A DNA stretch of 64,000 nucleotides from Dendrophyllia cribrosa (taxonomy: Eukaryota; Cnidaria; Anthozoa; Scleractinia; Dendrophylliidae): contig JAJLRJ010000004.1 in assembly GCA_024195265.1 (NCBI GenBank), forward strand, positions 34,486,530-34,550,529, read 5' to 3'. Of this stretch, positions 21,500 through 34,291 are shown one piece after another (the stretch's first letter is position 1; every line of letters starts with the position of its first letter). The translations under genes and the position numbers were made by a program. The notes beneath the pieces are model-generated. The model ran no database searches and was not told the origin of the DNA. It saw only the letters and a program-made list of their open reading frames with translations.

Positions 21500-23200
21500 C
21501 CACCAGGAAGTATATCCCGTACAATTGCAAGTTTTAAAGACAATGCAAAACGTTCATGGATGAATAGGACCGTTTGTTATTGTGTTCTTCGCTTATTGAT
21601 GTGGGATTTTTGCTGTGGGATTTTCAAGGCAATTTTTCTCACAGAAACCACTTCGAAACAAAATTTTCAGGAATTTTGTGCAGACACAGCGTGCAATCAA
21701 GAAACCGACAAACTGGCGGCGACAAATATATCATGTAAACAGACGCGCTACAAGACAGATTCTACGATTTGCCGGCCTGATATCTTATAACTCGTAGGTA
21801 TCGCAACAATAACTGCAGAAGTTAAACCGATCTTTAAAAGTCTGGCTGATTTTCAACACAGTGATAACGTTTTTAAGTTTCTAAAACATCAGGCGGCAAA
21901 TAGCTGCAAATCGAAGTAATCGAAACAAATACGGCCCCAAGCATAAAAAAAAAAGGGTTTTGGGAGTTAAACTAGCACAACTGACAAAAAAGCACTGTGA
22001 AATACTGAGCTACCTTAACGATTTTAATTAACAACGTTGCTAGTTTTATTGCTAGTTTTCATGCGACATTATCAAAATTCTAAAACTTACACTACTACCA
22101 TCACAACGCTCGTCATTCCGACCTGTTTTACACATCCGTGAGATAAATCGTTGTGGAAATTTTTACGAACAATGAGTGCGTCCTGAGAAATATAACATTT
22201 GGATTAGTTTTATCAAAATTTGGGACGGCCTCAAAACCGGGATTCTTTAGTATGACATAAAACAAATGAATATTTTTGCGTCTGTTTTCAATTTTCAGAA
22301 ACTATCACATTATAAAAGTGTCATATTAATACGTCTGAAGAGAAAACTTACAGCACATTGGTGTCCATCAGGACACCAACGTGGCGAATACATACCAAGT
22401 TTTGCAGCTTTCTGAAATTTAATTTCTACACAATGTTGTACTACTACAGAGCTGAATTTATTGAAAATGTTTCTTTTTACCTATTTGTTAATTCTTTTGT
22501 GTTTGGATCGTTGGTTAATGTAAGCAAACTTATGTTGACCTATTTGATGAAAACCAAGAATAGGAACCTTTTAGGATGTTTAGATTCAAATTTTCCACAG
22601 TTTTAAAATTATCAATATACCTTTTAGGGTAGAATAAGGTGGCGCATTTTTTCTATTTTGAGGTTTTAATGAATTTTGTTGCTGAGAAAACCTATTCACA
22701 TTTTCAAATGGACTGCAATTACAATTAATTGACCTATGTAAATTAAACGGCCACGAAAATAGAAAAAATGTGTTATCGGCGAATTCTGAGTATTTATTGT
22801 AGCCTAGAACACACACCATCAAATTATCTTTTCGGTGTTTTGAATAGAAATTAAATATAAAGTCTTTTGCAGAAAAAGTGCATTAGCCGATGGAACATTA
22901 CACATCAGAACTTTCGTGCGTCTTTTAGGTCAGTCGCTTTACACTAAAGTCGAACAATTAGTAATGAAAGGAAACTTTTCAGTATTTAGCTAAATAGTTT
23001 CAGATTTTGCAATAAGTAATTTAAAAACTGAATGAAATCGTGTCTGCACTATCAAGACTATGAAAAACACTTTTAGGTGAATTAAAATAATATATATCAA
23101 TGTACATATATATTTATATATATACACAATATAGATATATGAAACATTATATTAATCACATACTGATTTTGAAAGTCCATCAGCGGGGATTTGAAAAGCC
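21500..23200. other. AT-rich DNA without recognised genes
   Basis: No supported gene. TA-rich microsatellite-like sequence lies at about 23,090-23,140. A 24-bp unit containing CTGTGATGGATTTAAGG is repeated about 2.5 times at 23,208-23,262. Confidence 0.5.
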
Positions 23201-23388
23201 GCATAAGGATCTGTGATGGATTTAAGGCTCTGTGATGGATTTAAGGCTTTGTGATGGATAACGGCCAGATGTTAAAATTTCCATCGGTCTAGCTATAAAC
23301 ACGGGTTATTCTGCAAAACGAAGCAAAACCCGCGTCTCTTCTCATCTGACTGATTGGCTCTGAACCTTTCTGGTAGGTAGGTAGTATA

Positions 23389-23628
23389 CAGCTATTGTAA
23401 TTAACGTTGTCGGATGAAAGCTCAAAGCTGCAAGCCAAGATAGTTGGGAGCAGCGCAAAAAAAAAACGTTTTTCCGCTCGTCGCATCGCTCATTCGCGCC
23501 GTTTCTTTTCGTTTCGCCACTCCCAACTATCTGCATGCCTGGAACAGGCGCTCGGTTTCCTCGTTCGGTCTTGATATGTAGGCTTTGAGCTTTGAGCTTT
23601 CACCCGACAACGTTAATTAAAATAGCTG
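23389..23628. mobile_element. Foldback element
   Basis: CAGCTATTGTAATTAACGTT at the left is complementary to AACGTTAATTAAAATAGCTG at the right, and internal AAGCTCAAAGCT and ATAGTTGGGAG blocks also pair with their partners. No ORF of its own. Confidence 0.75.
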
Positions 23629-24278
23629 TTTTACGTTATAGGGACAGTGTTCCTGTTGATACATCGTTTTATCATGAGTATTGTCATGAGCTTGCTTTAT
23701 TATCTTGAAATAGAAAGTACAATTTTGAAATTTTGGATTTTATACAAAACTAGTGTATTTTAAATAAGAAAAGCGATTTGTTTTCTCATTAACAGATTTC
23801 TATATTTCTATCAAGTCAAAATTATACGATTTGGAGTTTTCACTCTAGCATTAATGTACTTTTCTTGTTTATAAAGTTTTGTCATCAGTAGGTCAGAGTT
23901 ATGGTCAACAGTTAATCGTAATTTTATCCATGAAAATATGTGGAACGTCGAGCTACATTCCAAAAGGCCATAATATCGACAAAAGATGGGTTTTCTGTTC
24001 TTTTGGCAGCCACACTATAGTTCTATTTTTTAGCATGTTTTTGTTATCACCTAGAAAAAGAATAGAAGAATACTTTGCTTTTAAGTCGAGCAACAGCGGA
24101 GCTCTGTCCCGCCCGCGCGATGGCGAGCAGTAGCACACTTAGCGAATGAGTGAATATCTGTGCGATTTGATTGGCATGTCGGAGTGGCGTATATAAGCAG
24201 ATAAAGTTTTAACGGGAAGACTCCCGTTGTTAAAGGCTTTTCATAGACCTTAAGTTAAGATCAAAGAATGTTTCACTA

Positions 24279-24345
24279 GAAAGAAAAAAGAAGAAGACGA
24301 AGAAAAGGAAGAAGAAGAAAGAAAAGAAAAGAAAGAAGAAAACAA
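24279..24345 (+). repeat. Polypurine GAA/GAAA tract
   Basis: About 65 bp of almost pure A/G on the plus strand, an irregular microsatellite. Confidence 0.85.
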
Positions 24346-24654
24346 ACACACACACAAACGAGGAAACAAACAAAGCTTGATCGATATTTTACCTCAGCGT
24401 ATCTCTGTCAGCGTATCTATGACCGTGAGTCGGTTATTTAAACGAAGTTTAGAAGGGATTTAACAAAACCACGGTCTAAACCAATTTCAATCTGGCCAAC
24501 TCTAATATTTAAACGTGATTTCATGTAAAGAGTGTTCAGAAGACATATATCATAACACAGACTAGAAAAATATTTATCTACTCAAAATGACCCACTTATA
24601 AAAAGATGTGAAGTTCCTTTATTGTCTTAAACCGCGGTCTAAGTTAGACTTCGT

Positions 24655-25102
24655 TTAAAGTGCACCTAACCCCCCAATTTTTTTTTTTTTTGCTTAATCA
24701 ACTCTATGTACGTTGGAAGGTTGAATAGTTAAATATTTCTTGTTTTTAACGTCGCGTTAGTGAGTTATAGAGAGATTTGAATTTACAAAATGCTAATTAG
24801 ATGACGTAAATTCGGGAATCATTTATTATACAACTACTTGTTTTACCTCCAAGTAATATTTTTTACGAATCAGTTGACTATCCACAGTTTATATTTAGTG
24901 TTTCTCAAATTGATTTTCCTTAAGTTGTATACTGCGTATTGAATTGTTAATTGACATAAAGTCCCGAATTTACGTCATCTAATTTCAAATCTCTATAACT
25001 CACTAACGCGACATTAAAAACAAGAAATATTTAACTATTCAACTTTTCAACGTACATAGAGTTGATTAAGCAAAAAAAAAAAATTGGGTTAGGTGCATTT
25101 TA
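24655..25102. mobile_element. Foldback element family F1, copy 2
   Basis: The termini TTAAAGTGCACCTAACCCCC and the complement of TAAAATGCACCTAACCC pair, as do long inner arms with AATAGTTAAATATTTCTTG and GATGACGTAAATTCGGG. It is homologous to 18,525-18,986. Confidence 0.85.
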
Positions 25103-25289
25103 AATAACCGGCCCTATATGTTTATTAGTTTCCAATCCTTCCCCACCCATCCCATCCTTAGGCAATAGAGGAAAAGAAGAACAATGAGAACGAGTAAGGA
25201 GTAAGAGCGACAGACGGATGAAGATCTACATCTAGCCTATAGGAGGCGTAAGGTCGATTTAAAAGTTTCGGTCTAGATGTCGAGAAAAT

Positions 25290-25500
25290 TACTAATACGT
25301 AAAAACCATGACGTCATCAGTACGTTGTTATGGTAATAATGATGTCAATCAAACCTATTTTTTGGAAAGTTCATTTCATCTCTAGTAAATGTGTTAAACG
25401 GCTTGCCTGACGTAGCTCAGACAGTGAAGTAGCAGCCGTTCAAATTTGGGATGCAGTGCCACCAAAAAATCCGGTTGAGCCACCTTAAGCCACAAATTTA
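25290..25500 (+). repeat. Dispersed repeat family R3, copy 1
   Basis: It contains a GACGTCATCAGTACGTTGTTATGG-like block and ends GTTGAGCCACCTTAA. A related segment at 33,330-33,537 has the same order and ends GTCGAGCCACCTTAA. Confidence 0.6.
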
Positions 25501-26291
25501 GGGCGTTTTAAAATTATCTAGTTTGCAAATTGTCTAGTTTACATCTACAAAAAAATGAAAATGGCCCATTATGATTCAACAATATATTATAAACTCCACG
25601 GAGTATAAATTTCATTGAGATCGATTTACTAAAACCGCGTCATATTCTTGTCACTTGGGCAAGAATATTGTGCGTTGCAGTTTGCGCTTAATTTAAGAAA
25701 AATATTTCTTGGGATATTAATCTTTTGAGATCTATTTTTTGTTACCTATAACGTGTGTGTTATGTGGCAAACACAATTTTAGACATATGGTAATAAAATG
25801 TTATTTACAATGAATTATGGTAGTTAAAGTAAATTGAAGTCATCGTGAAAATCGCCTATTTGCGATCCAATTAATAAAATGGCTTCTTAAATCATTAATA
25901 ATTAATATATTTATTCATTAGTATTATGTACGTCAGGACTCCCATAATAACAGTTATTAACACTGAAGGGATTTTTACCCTGACTAAAATTGTGTAAACA
26001 AAAGCGTGAAGCGAACTACTGCTACTACTACAATCTTTATTTCATCACGGTGTCACATTCACTATAAGTGGTCTTCCAGTGAGCCGTAAAAATTAAGAAG
26101 ACTTTTACAAAAATTACATAAATATTTAAAACTATAATAATTGGTGATCCTAAAATACAGCAATGGAAGCAGTACAACGAACTTAATTTACAACATTACT
26201 TAATATTATATTACACGAGCCCCTAAAATTTGCATAGTAAAAAGTTATATAATTTAACTACATGTTTAACTACATGTCCTGAAGTTTAATA

Positions 26292-26327
26292 GCAGACGTT
26301 TCGCCCTTCGTGGGGCTTCTTCAGTGC
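26292..26327 (-). ncRNA. PLE-type hammerhead-like motif
   Basis: On the minus strand it reads GCA-CTGAAGA-A-GCCC-CACGAA-GGGC-GAAA-CGTC-TGC. Core CTGANGA and GAAA are intact, stem II is a perfect GCCC/GGGC, stem I is three pairs (GCA/TGC) and stem III is a minimal ACGT. There is one extra A before stem II. This CTGAAGAAGC...GAAACGTC string is the usual terminal motif of many PLEs. No RT frame is present nearby, so this is a solo PLE end. Confidence 0.6.
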
Positions 26328-26561
26328 TTATATACAGGATCAAAAATACTTGGAATAAAAAAAATTCTTACAGAAATAAGTTCCTTAATATATAAAAATT
26401 ATTCTTCTAACATAACAAAAGTTGCAATTAAAACTATAGAAAAGTAACGTAACAGACTAAAACTGACAAGTTACATAATAAACTAAAAATAAGGCTAAAA
26501 AGTAAAAAACATGACAATGTAATGGTGTTGTGCGATTGTAAAAGCATAACAGGCTCCCTAA

Positions 26562-26583
26562 TTATATATATATATATATATCT

Positions 26584-26614
<31 letters not shown>

Positions 26615-26615
26615 C
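26562..26615. repeat. TA microsatellite
   Basis: Two TA runs interrupted by CTTATATATATACA. It borders the foldback element downstream. Confidence 0.9.
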
Positions 26616-26670
26616 GTTCTCTCTAATTCATCAAATTTGAGAAAGTGCTTTTTTTTCGTGAAATGCTGGT

Positions 26671-26819
26671 TTGCACGTGACGTCACGGCGGCCATGTTGG
26701 TGGTCAAGAACAAAAGCGCTTCTCTCCGCTGGGAACTAAACTCTATTTTCATGCAAATTCTGCGACAAAAATTGTATTGTATTGACCACCAACATGGCCG
26801 CCCTGTCACGTGGTTGCAA
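26671..26819. mobile_element. Foldback MITE with GGCGGCCATGTTGG arms
   Basis: Left arm TTGCACGTGACGTCACGGCG and following GCCATGTTGGTGGTCAA pair with the right arm, which ends CACGTGGTTGCAA. Each arm contains GCCATGTTGG, a match to a YY1-type core (CCATNTT). Confidence 0.82.
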
Positions 26820-27005
26820 ACCAAGAATAAGTGGCAAAGGACCGCAAACGAAAAAGGCTGCTTATTTATTTCTTGAATTTTTATTTCTTCTTTCTTCTTA
26901 GATTAGAATTGTACGTAAACTTAATTACATGAATGAATCAATAGAAAGGAAAATTAAGGCAAGGAATCTTATCAGTATTAGACGCGTACCTTATAATATG
27001 TAATC

Positions 27006-27160
27006 ATAGTTAATCGAAAAACTGGCTATGAAAACTTGCAGACTTCAATGATGATTACAAAGGAGCTACAATTTATGTTGAAAGTACTACGCTATGACTG
27101 AATAACTTAAGGAAACATTTATATTGGTTAATTGCCGGAACAAAGTTGAAATGTAAGTTT
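27006..27160 (+). repeat. Dispersed repeat family R4, copy 1
   Basis: Blocks CTTGCAGACTTCA, TATGTTGAAAGTACTAC and TTGGTTAATTGC recur in the same order at 37,552-37,735. The later block CATAACCATTGCGCTTTA (27,943) also recurs at 37,808, suggesting a longer diverged element. Confidence 0.65.
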
Positions 27161-27989
27161 TTCAATCTCCATTGTTCTACATGTAGTAGCACAATGGAAT
27201 TTCTGAGAAATAAATTGTAATCAGCTTGTGCTTGTTCACGGCGTGTTCTAGCTATAAAACCAAAGAAAGCTGTTAAAAAAATTTCTTGAAACAAATAGAA
27301 ATTATTAGGTTTTAAGTAATGGTCCTAGTAAGAAGTAGGCAACCTAACGGCAGGGAATGCAAAAAGGTGTTAATTGTGATATTGTTGAAACCGTCCACCT
27401 CATTGGCTAAAACGTGAAAATCTACCATAACTTAACCAGGTAGTGCATTTATTTTTACTTGTTTACTTATTGATTCCCTTTTAGTGAAAACTATTCTGAG
27501 TTTTAATGCAACCAAAATTCTATGTGGGAAACATGTAAAATTAGAAGCCTTTCTTGGCCATTGTTTTGGAGTTTCACGATTGGATGAAATCTTGTAGCAC
27601 AAAAGAAACATCACTTTAAAATAAAGTTCCAGTACATTTTATTTAAAAAACATGTTGTCCAAAGGTTGATGCATTCTCAGTAAAAAAAAAACCTAAACGA
27701 TCTTATGTGGGGAAAGCGAAATGCCGCGGAACAGTAGAGCATTGCCTACTTCTTACACGCATTGTTACTTAAATCACCAACACATGTACAAGAAAAGCCA
27801 TGTTGCACCAATACGTTTGTACATAAATGCAAAAATTATGCAAATTGTAGATATCGTGTATGCCTCCTAAATACGAGGCTACATCTGTTCTTTAAAGAAT
27901 ATTATGATATTTTTAGGAAAGAACAAATACACTTCTCATCTTTCATAACCATTGCGCTTTAATAACTACGAAGTAATTTAGTTCCCTGA

Positions 27990-29990
27990 CCTTTGAGTTC
28001 TGTGAATTTATGACTATGAATTAAAACCGTTTTTAAAAAGTACTTTCCTCTAGAGTTAGTTGCTTGAATGGCGAGTGAGTAATTTATAATTTATAACAAT
28101 TTTTTGAAATTTCTTCCAAGGAAAGGATTATGATTTATGAACCGAAATGCGAAAGAAAATGAAAACATATCACGTACGTTAAAGAAGCACTCTACTTTTA
28201 TTGATTTATCGAAAGGAAGCGGTAGAGTTAAAAGCAAATTTATTACAAAGGCAGAAATCATCTATTTATCATTACAGTACAATCGGCTTTAATAATAAAC
28301 GAAATTGCAGTTTGTCAAATTACTCCTAGCGTTTGATAAGCATCATACAAAGGCGTGATTGACGGCATCAGCTGAGTGCGTTCATTTGATTTCACGTTAT
28401 TTTAATAGGTTAATTCTACCCATCAAAAGTGCAAGATTTCCTGCGTTATAACGATTTCTTTCTTATTGTAATAATTTCGAGAGGACTAAATATATAAGCA
28501 GCAAGATGAGCAAAATTAAATAAACTTTAGACTGATTCAGACGAAGAAGTCCCCTATCCAGGTAAATTAGTATATATATATAGAATCGACATTTCACATC
28601 CAGCATATTTACAGTTAAATATTCACATAAGTTGTTCAAAACTCCGGTTGTTGTTTAAAATATAGATTTTTTTTAGTTGAATTTGCGATCAAAGATTCGA
28701 TGACCTCGTCGCTATACCTTCCTGTCATGTTTCACGCGAAATACGCTTTGTTACTCGTCCAGCTGTAGATGCTAACGGAGAATTCAATGCACGGGGATAT
28801 GCATAGAAAACCAAGGAGTCTTGATCAAATAGTGCTATCGCATTCGATACCAGGTAAAAAAAATCTTTTAGTCCGTTGACGCTGTCGGAAACCAGATAAA
28901 ACTGAGCGCGGTCCTGCTGTTAATCTTGGCTCAACGTCAGGAAATCCAAACTCGGAGGTTAGGGCAACAAAATGAAATACGTGTCTCACGGATTAATCAT
29001 ACATTTGCTCAAATATTAAGATATCAACGACACACTCATAAATGTACCATTGACTCACACATATTTTTTCGATACTATTTACACGAAGAATTACACGTTA
29101 AAACTCAAAGTTACAAATGTATGGTTATATTGTAGAAGAAGATAAATTAATAGAAGTATCCAATTGTTACAGCTTTGGTAATTATTCTTAAAATTTTTAA
29201 ATAAAAGATAAGATTTCCCATTTACGTTAGGTTTGCGTGTGTTCGATATTTTGAAAAAAGGAAAAAAACTCATTTTTAACCCTAAGCTATATTTATTCAG
29301 ATGGAAACAGTACTCCTCCATTATTTACATGAGTACTCGGAGTGTTCTTTGCGACTTCGGACTGGGGTTCGTTAATACTTGAATAATCAAATAAATAAAA
29401 TATTTTCTGTAACAGTTTTAGCTGTTTAATCATGATTGACTGCATGGTCGTATTCTGAAACTAGATTAAAGTATCCTTATATCTATTTGATAATATTTAA
29501 ACGTGTTTTGTCGATCCCGTATTTTTCTAGGTAGAACAACACATGCTTTCACGGTGATGTCACAAATTACCACTTAACTCTTCTTTGCTGCGTTTTCCAT
29601 TTCTTTGCAAAGGTTGGTAGATTTCTGTTAAGGTTACACTCGAAGAGTTTGATCGAGTCGCACGTTAAGCCCCGTAAGCGCTCAGTTTTAGTACAAGAGA
29701 AACACATAAAATGATATACTTTTTCGACAGAGTAAAAATTAGATATTAAGCAGACACAGGCCTCCAATAACCGTGTCGGGTTGTGAAATTCGCTTTAGTT
29801 TTAAAGTAATTGGCGCGAACGCAAGAAGGATATCAGATAAAAATCTGTATGCAATATTTAAATCGCTTTAATTTTGTTGTGTTTTGAGTGTACAGAGAAT
29901 CAGTCTCCTGAAAAATCGTTTTTCTGTGCATCATGAATCATCACAAAAAGTGCACAATCTTTCAGTTTGGCACCATCACTTTTAAGTCAA
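27990..29990. other. AT-rich DNA without recognised genes
   Basis: Small ORFs here lack family motifs and splice-bounded structure. No strong inverted or tandem repeats were seen. Confidence 0.45.
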
Positions 29991-30037
29991 ACGTCATATT
30001 GCCCAATATGGCGATGACAATCAAATCCAATTAGCAA

Positions 30038-30517
30038 TAGACCTTTTCAATTTCGGAGTAAATGAAAATGGGGCAAACAGATCACCAAATGCAGCTTTAG
30101 TGTTGGAAAAGTCGGGAATTCGATATCAGATAATCTCCGTTAAATTTGATATCTAAATAATTCATGAATGGTAAACGTGAGATAATAGGCAAAACATTTT
30201 TCATGCATGCAATCGCGTTTTCATTTTCTCATACATTTGTCTGTACAACTTGTCAATGTCCACGGGAAATTGTTCATAGACGAATGTATGGAAACGCGAT
30301 TCCGTACATTGTAACCCAGGTACATAGCTCAAATTTGAACACAATAATCTTTTACCTAGTTGATCTTAAGTTTGCCATTCATGAATTTCTCAGATATCTA
30401 ATTTGATGAAAACTATTTGACATCGAATTACGTTTTTGTTTCTTTATACAAACACGGTATTTCGTGTGCAGTGTGCCCCATATTTTCAAAATGGTAGAAT
30501 TTACTCCGAAAGGTCTA
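30038..30517. mobile_element. Nested foldback element
   Basis: Outer inverted repeats are TAGACCTTTTCAATTTCGGA at the left and TCCGAAAGGTCTA at the right. A second pair (TTCATGAATGG and CCATTCATGAA) and a third (AATCGCGTTTTCATTTTCTC with GTATGGAAACGCGATT) nest inside. It directly adjoins MITE M1 copy 2. Confidence 0.78.
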
Positions 30518-30804
30518 CGGAGCAGTTTCCAATTGGGTGTCGAAAGTAATTACACAATTGCTTTGGTTTTGCGTTGCTACGCTTTGTGATTGGCTAAAAA
30601 ATCTCGCGCCACTTTCTCGACCAATCAGAAGTAAAACCAAAACCAATCGTGACTTGCTCGCACGCGTTTTCCCGCGCTTGGCGCCGCCGACATGTAATTG
30701 CTTCGAGCTCTGATTGGTTCATTGGATTGTTTACGACTGCTGTGATTGGTCAGAGTAATTACTTTGGTTTTGGTTTTACGACACTCACTTGAAAACTGTT
30801 CTAT
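30515..30804. mobile_element. MITE family M1, copy 2 (inverted)
   Basis: It is the reverse complement of the element at 5,474-5,757, including CGCGTTTTCCCGCGCTTGGC and paired CCAATCAG/CTGATTGG blocks. Confidence 0.85.
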
Positions 30805-30995
30805 TAGCTAATATTAATGGCGCTTTTCAGACATTGCCAGAGAAGACCGATTTTTAAAACATGTTAAAGGACATTAGAAAAAGTTAACCCGATTTTAACC
30901 ACTCATCTGTTAAAGTATATTTTCGCTATAATTTGTTCTAACGTAAATGTGAAGGAGTGCTTTTTTCTGTCTTCCTCATAATTGTTGACGTATTT

Positions 30996-31022
30996 CTAAA
31001 AACAACAACAACAACAACAACC
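30996..31022 (+). repeat. AAC microsatellite
   Basis: About eight ACA/AAC units; a shorter one is at about 31,321-31,335. Confidence 0.9.
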
Positions 31023-31809
31023 TTTATTCATGTGTCAAATCTAAAATAGCAGTTATACAACCACTAACTGGGGACACTAAATACTACCTAAAAATATTAA
31101 AGAATTTAAAATAAAACTATATATAATATGTACAATTTAAAATCTAACCTAAGTCTTACATAAAAGGCAGTTGTCACATTTACTATCAGTCAATTTAGAA
31201 ACAAAAGTATAACCATATGTCTGAATGCATGTCTGATGTCTGAGGTAGCGATTTTGGGACGATATACCTGATTCAATTCCCTATTGATAACTTGTCAGAT
31301 GGACAAAATGTTTTATCAGACAACAACAACAACAACGTTTATTTGTGCTGTAAATTACAAAGAATGAACGTAATGCTGAAATATGAACGCAGATTATTTT
31401 AAAATTTATCATGCAGCTGATTATCTTGCGGGATCTAATTTTTTCGATTTTGTTCTCGATCCGTCCGCCCCTGCCCCAAACGACAGCTACCGTGGTTCGT
31501 TTTTCGCGGCGCCTGAATCGAGTACTGCATGGGAATGACTGTAAGTACTCTCGTGTCTTTTCCCATCTATTCTACAGCGTAAAATGTTGAGTATACGGTT
31601 TGTCCTGATGAAAGCATTTTCCAGCTATAGTTTCACGTCGCGATACATTATACCCGGTATTTATTCTGTTAAATTTGTCTTTTTCTACACGTAACTTCGC
31701 TTTGTATTCACTTATTTCTACTTTGAACTTGTAGCCTTCTTGTTAGTTTTAAAAGCTTAGTCTGATAAATTCTTATGAATCTAACTGGTCCTTTGTATGA
31801 TTTATTCTG

Positions 31810-33537
31810 TTAAGGTACTTGCCCAGGGTATATTTGTCGTCTCTAAATACCTCCCAAAAATGTCTCAGTAAGCATCCTGGTGTCTTATTTCAAAATCCAA
31901 AATTTCAGGTCAATATCTTAAATCGTTCAGAAGATATGGACATTCAAAATTTGGCCTTTTGACCACTTTTGAGCATTCTGATTGGTTGAATTAGGTCACA
32001 TGACCCTTTGGCGGGACATTCAAAATATAGTTTTTCAAGTGTTTCTGTACCAGAACTGAGTTGTGCTAGCAAATTCAAACGAAAAGCAACTGATTTTGAG
32101 GATTGAAAACACTCTTTTAATATAATTTTGATTTGTCAAGTCAACAGTTGAGGGAGTTTGACAGCTGTCAATCATAGGGAATTACCAAATAAGGAAATCA
32201 CAAAAATGCGTTTTTCTCATTCAGATTTTAACATTTTTTGATTCCGTTTTCAGCAATGCGTTTCAACAGCCAATTGGCACAATCGTGTGGTAGGGTTTCT
32301 AGGGGAGGGCAAACGTTGCCATATTCTGAGTAAGCAAAGTTTACTCTTACGCATATCTCAATAACTTGATATTTTTTAACATTTCCTTGAAACCCTACTA
32401 CAGAAAAATTCCTTTTATTTACCTGTTTGCATTTATGTTTTCATATTTCAGTTCCTTTGGATAGTTCAAGCAAAAAATAGAAATCCCTGTCCAACACACA
32501 AGTTAATACATGTACATGCATAAATCTTGATTGTGTTTGTCGCTGTTGGTTCGCTGAGATCTTTGTCACGGTGTTTTGCGCTATGATATTTTAGGAAGCC
32601 AAACCAAAAGCCGGCTCGAAGATCACAGATAAGACAACTTTGTTTTTTAGCGAGTAGACAAAAACTTGGAAAGGAGAAGTTACCATTCGATTTATTGCTG
32701 TCATAGTTCTTTTTTCCGTGGGTTTCGCGCGTGTTTAGAACCCAGTCAGTGCGCTTCAGCCACCGGTACCAGTCACCTTAAGACGCATAATGAGAGCAAC
32801 AAACCACTTTCGTGAAAATCAGCTCAATATTTTCCTACGTTGAGGCTGTAAATTGACAGCCTTAGAACGTTTCAATGAATTTGAAACTTGGCAGTTGAAT
32901 TGAATATTAATTAATCTTTATGAGAACTTTCATCAATCGCATTTAAATTCGTGACCATTTTAATAAGTGTAGGGTCAATTTTTGATAAAAAACGCTAAAT
33001 AACACTCCAGACCAGTTCATATTCAAGCCAACGTTTATAAAATTCAAATGGACGATTTCGCAGAGATTTTCACTCAAGGTATTTGGATGGTATAAAATTC
33101 ATTTAATGCCAAAATATTATTTCATCAAGCCTTGTAGACATAAGTTTTAATAACATTTCAAAATTGTTTTGTTTTTGTTGTATTTTAACACCTTAAAACT
33201 TCCGCACTCGAAATTTTCTCGAAAACGCTTCCATAGAAATTTGTAAACTTTTGTAGACCTTAGGACAAGTACGTCAGGTCGAAAATCCAGAGAGCGTTTT
33301 CCAAAATTATCTCTTGATGACAAATAATTCGGTATTATGTAAAACAGGGAGTGACATCATAACGTTGCTATGGCAACTCCGATTTCAATAAAACTTACCT
33401 CATCTGAAACTTTAATCTTTCTCTAGTACAGCTGTGGCAATCGATTTTCCGTTGTATCGTTTGTGCATGGTGGTACACAAGTTGCTCAAAGCTAAACGGT
33501 ATCGTCACTCAAAAACCCAGTCGAGCCACCTTAATTA
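31810..33537. other. Candidate non-autonomous element bounded by TTAAGG/CCTTAA
   Basis: The stretch begins TTAAGGTACTTGCCCAG and ends CGAGCCACCTTAATTAA. Its right part is homologous to 25,290-25,500 (family R3). The terminal complementarity is short, so the border assignment is tentative. It would lie directly upstream of the GPCR. Confidence 0.35.
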
Positions 33538-34291
33538 AAGGACGCTACATTTATATGCGCATATCCGTGACAATTTGTCACGCTTTATCGTGTCATGGCA
33601 CGCGTGCCCGTGCTTTCCCGGGTAAGGAAAACATCTCTGCTCCCCGATTTCATATCACAAATTCAGCATGTTTTCTTTGAAAGTTAATTAAAGTTCGTTT
33701 CATTTTTTTTAAAAACAGGAAGAAATTGGAAGCAATAAAGGGATCATTGCAAGCAACCAAGGTTTGGTCAAACCATTGAAAACTGAAAAAACGAAATATT
33801 TAACTGGACGCAAAAGTGAGATTCTTGGATCAATTGAAAGAATCTAAGAAACAGAAGAACTTGAACGGAACTGAGGGAGGAGAAGTAAGCAAGTTTCGCC
33901 TTCAAGATCATCGAAGGATTGGAGGAGCTTTTTAAGCTTCAAGAGGTCGACTAATCAAGACAACTGATTTAAAAGAACTCATAGACAAGTAGTTTGCTGT
34001 ACTTTGCTTATTTAAAGAGTCAAATCTGTGGTAGGAACTATAGCTAGAAGACAGTTTTAGTCGTGAGTTATCTAAGTTTACCTACATTTTAACTCTGGTG
34101 CACGTGAAGTCCATTTCAAGTAAGCCGTTACTTCCTCCCTTGTTTATATTACAATCTTTGATTGTAAACAAGCTAACAGATTTTTATCTGGATTTTCACT
34201 AGATTTTATTCAAAAACCCCAAATTTTATCTCAGATTTAGTCTGCAAAACATACCCCTATAAAGTCTGACATTTAAAAAGACGTCGTAGCT

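Noticed and set aside
31590..31650. Possible hammerhead at a CCTGATGAAAG sequence
   Set aside because: No GAAA at the required position and no closing stem I.
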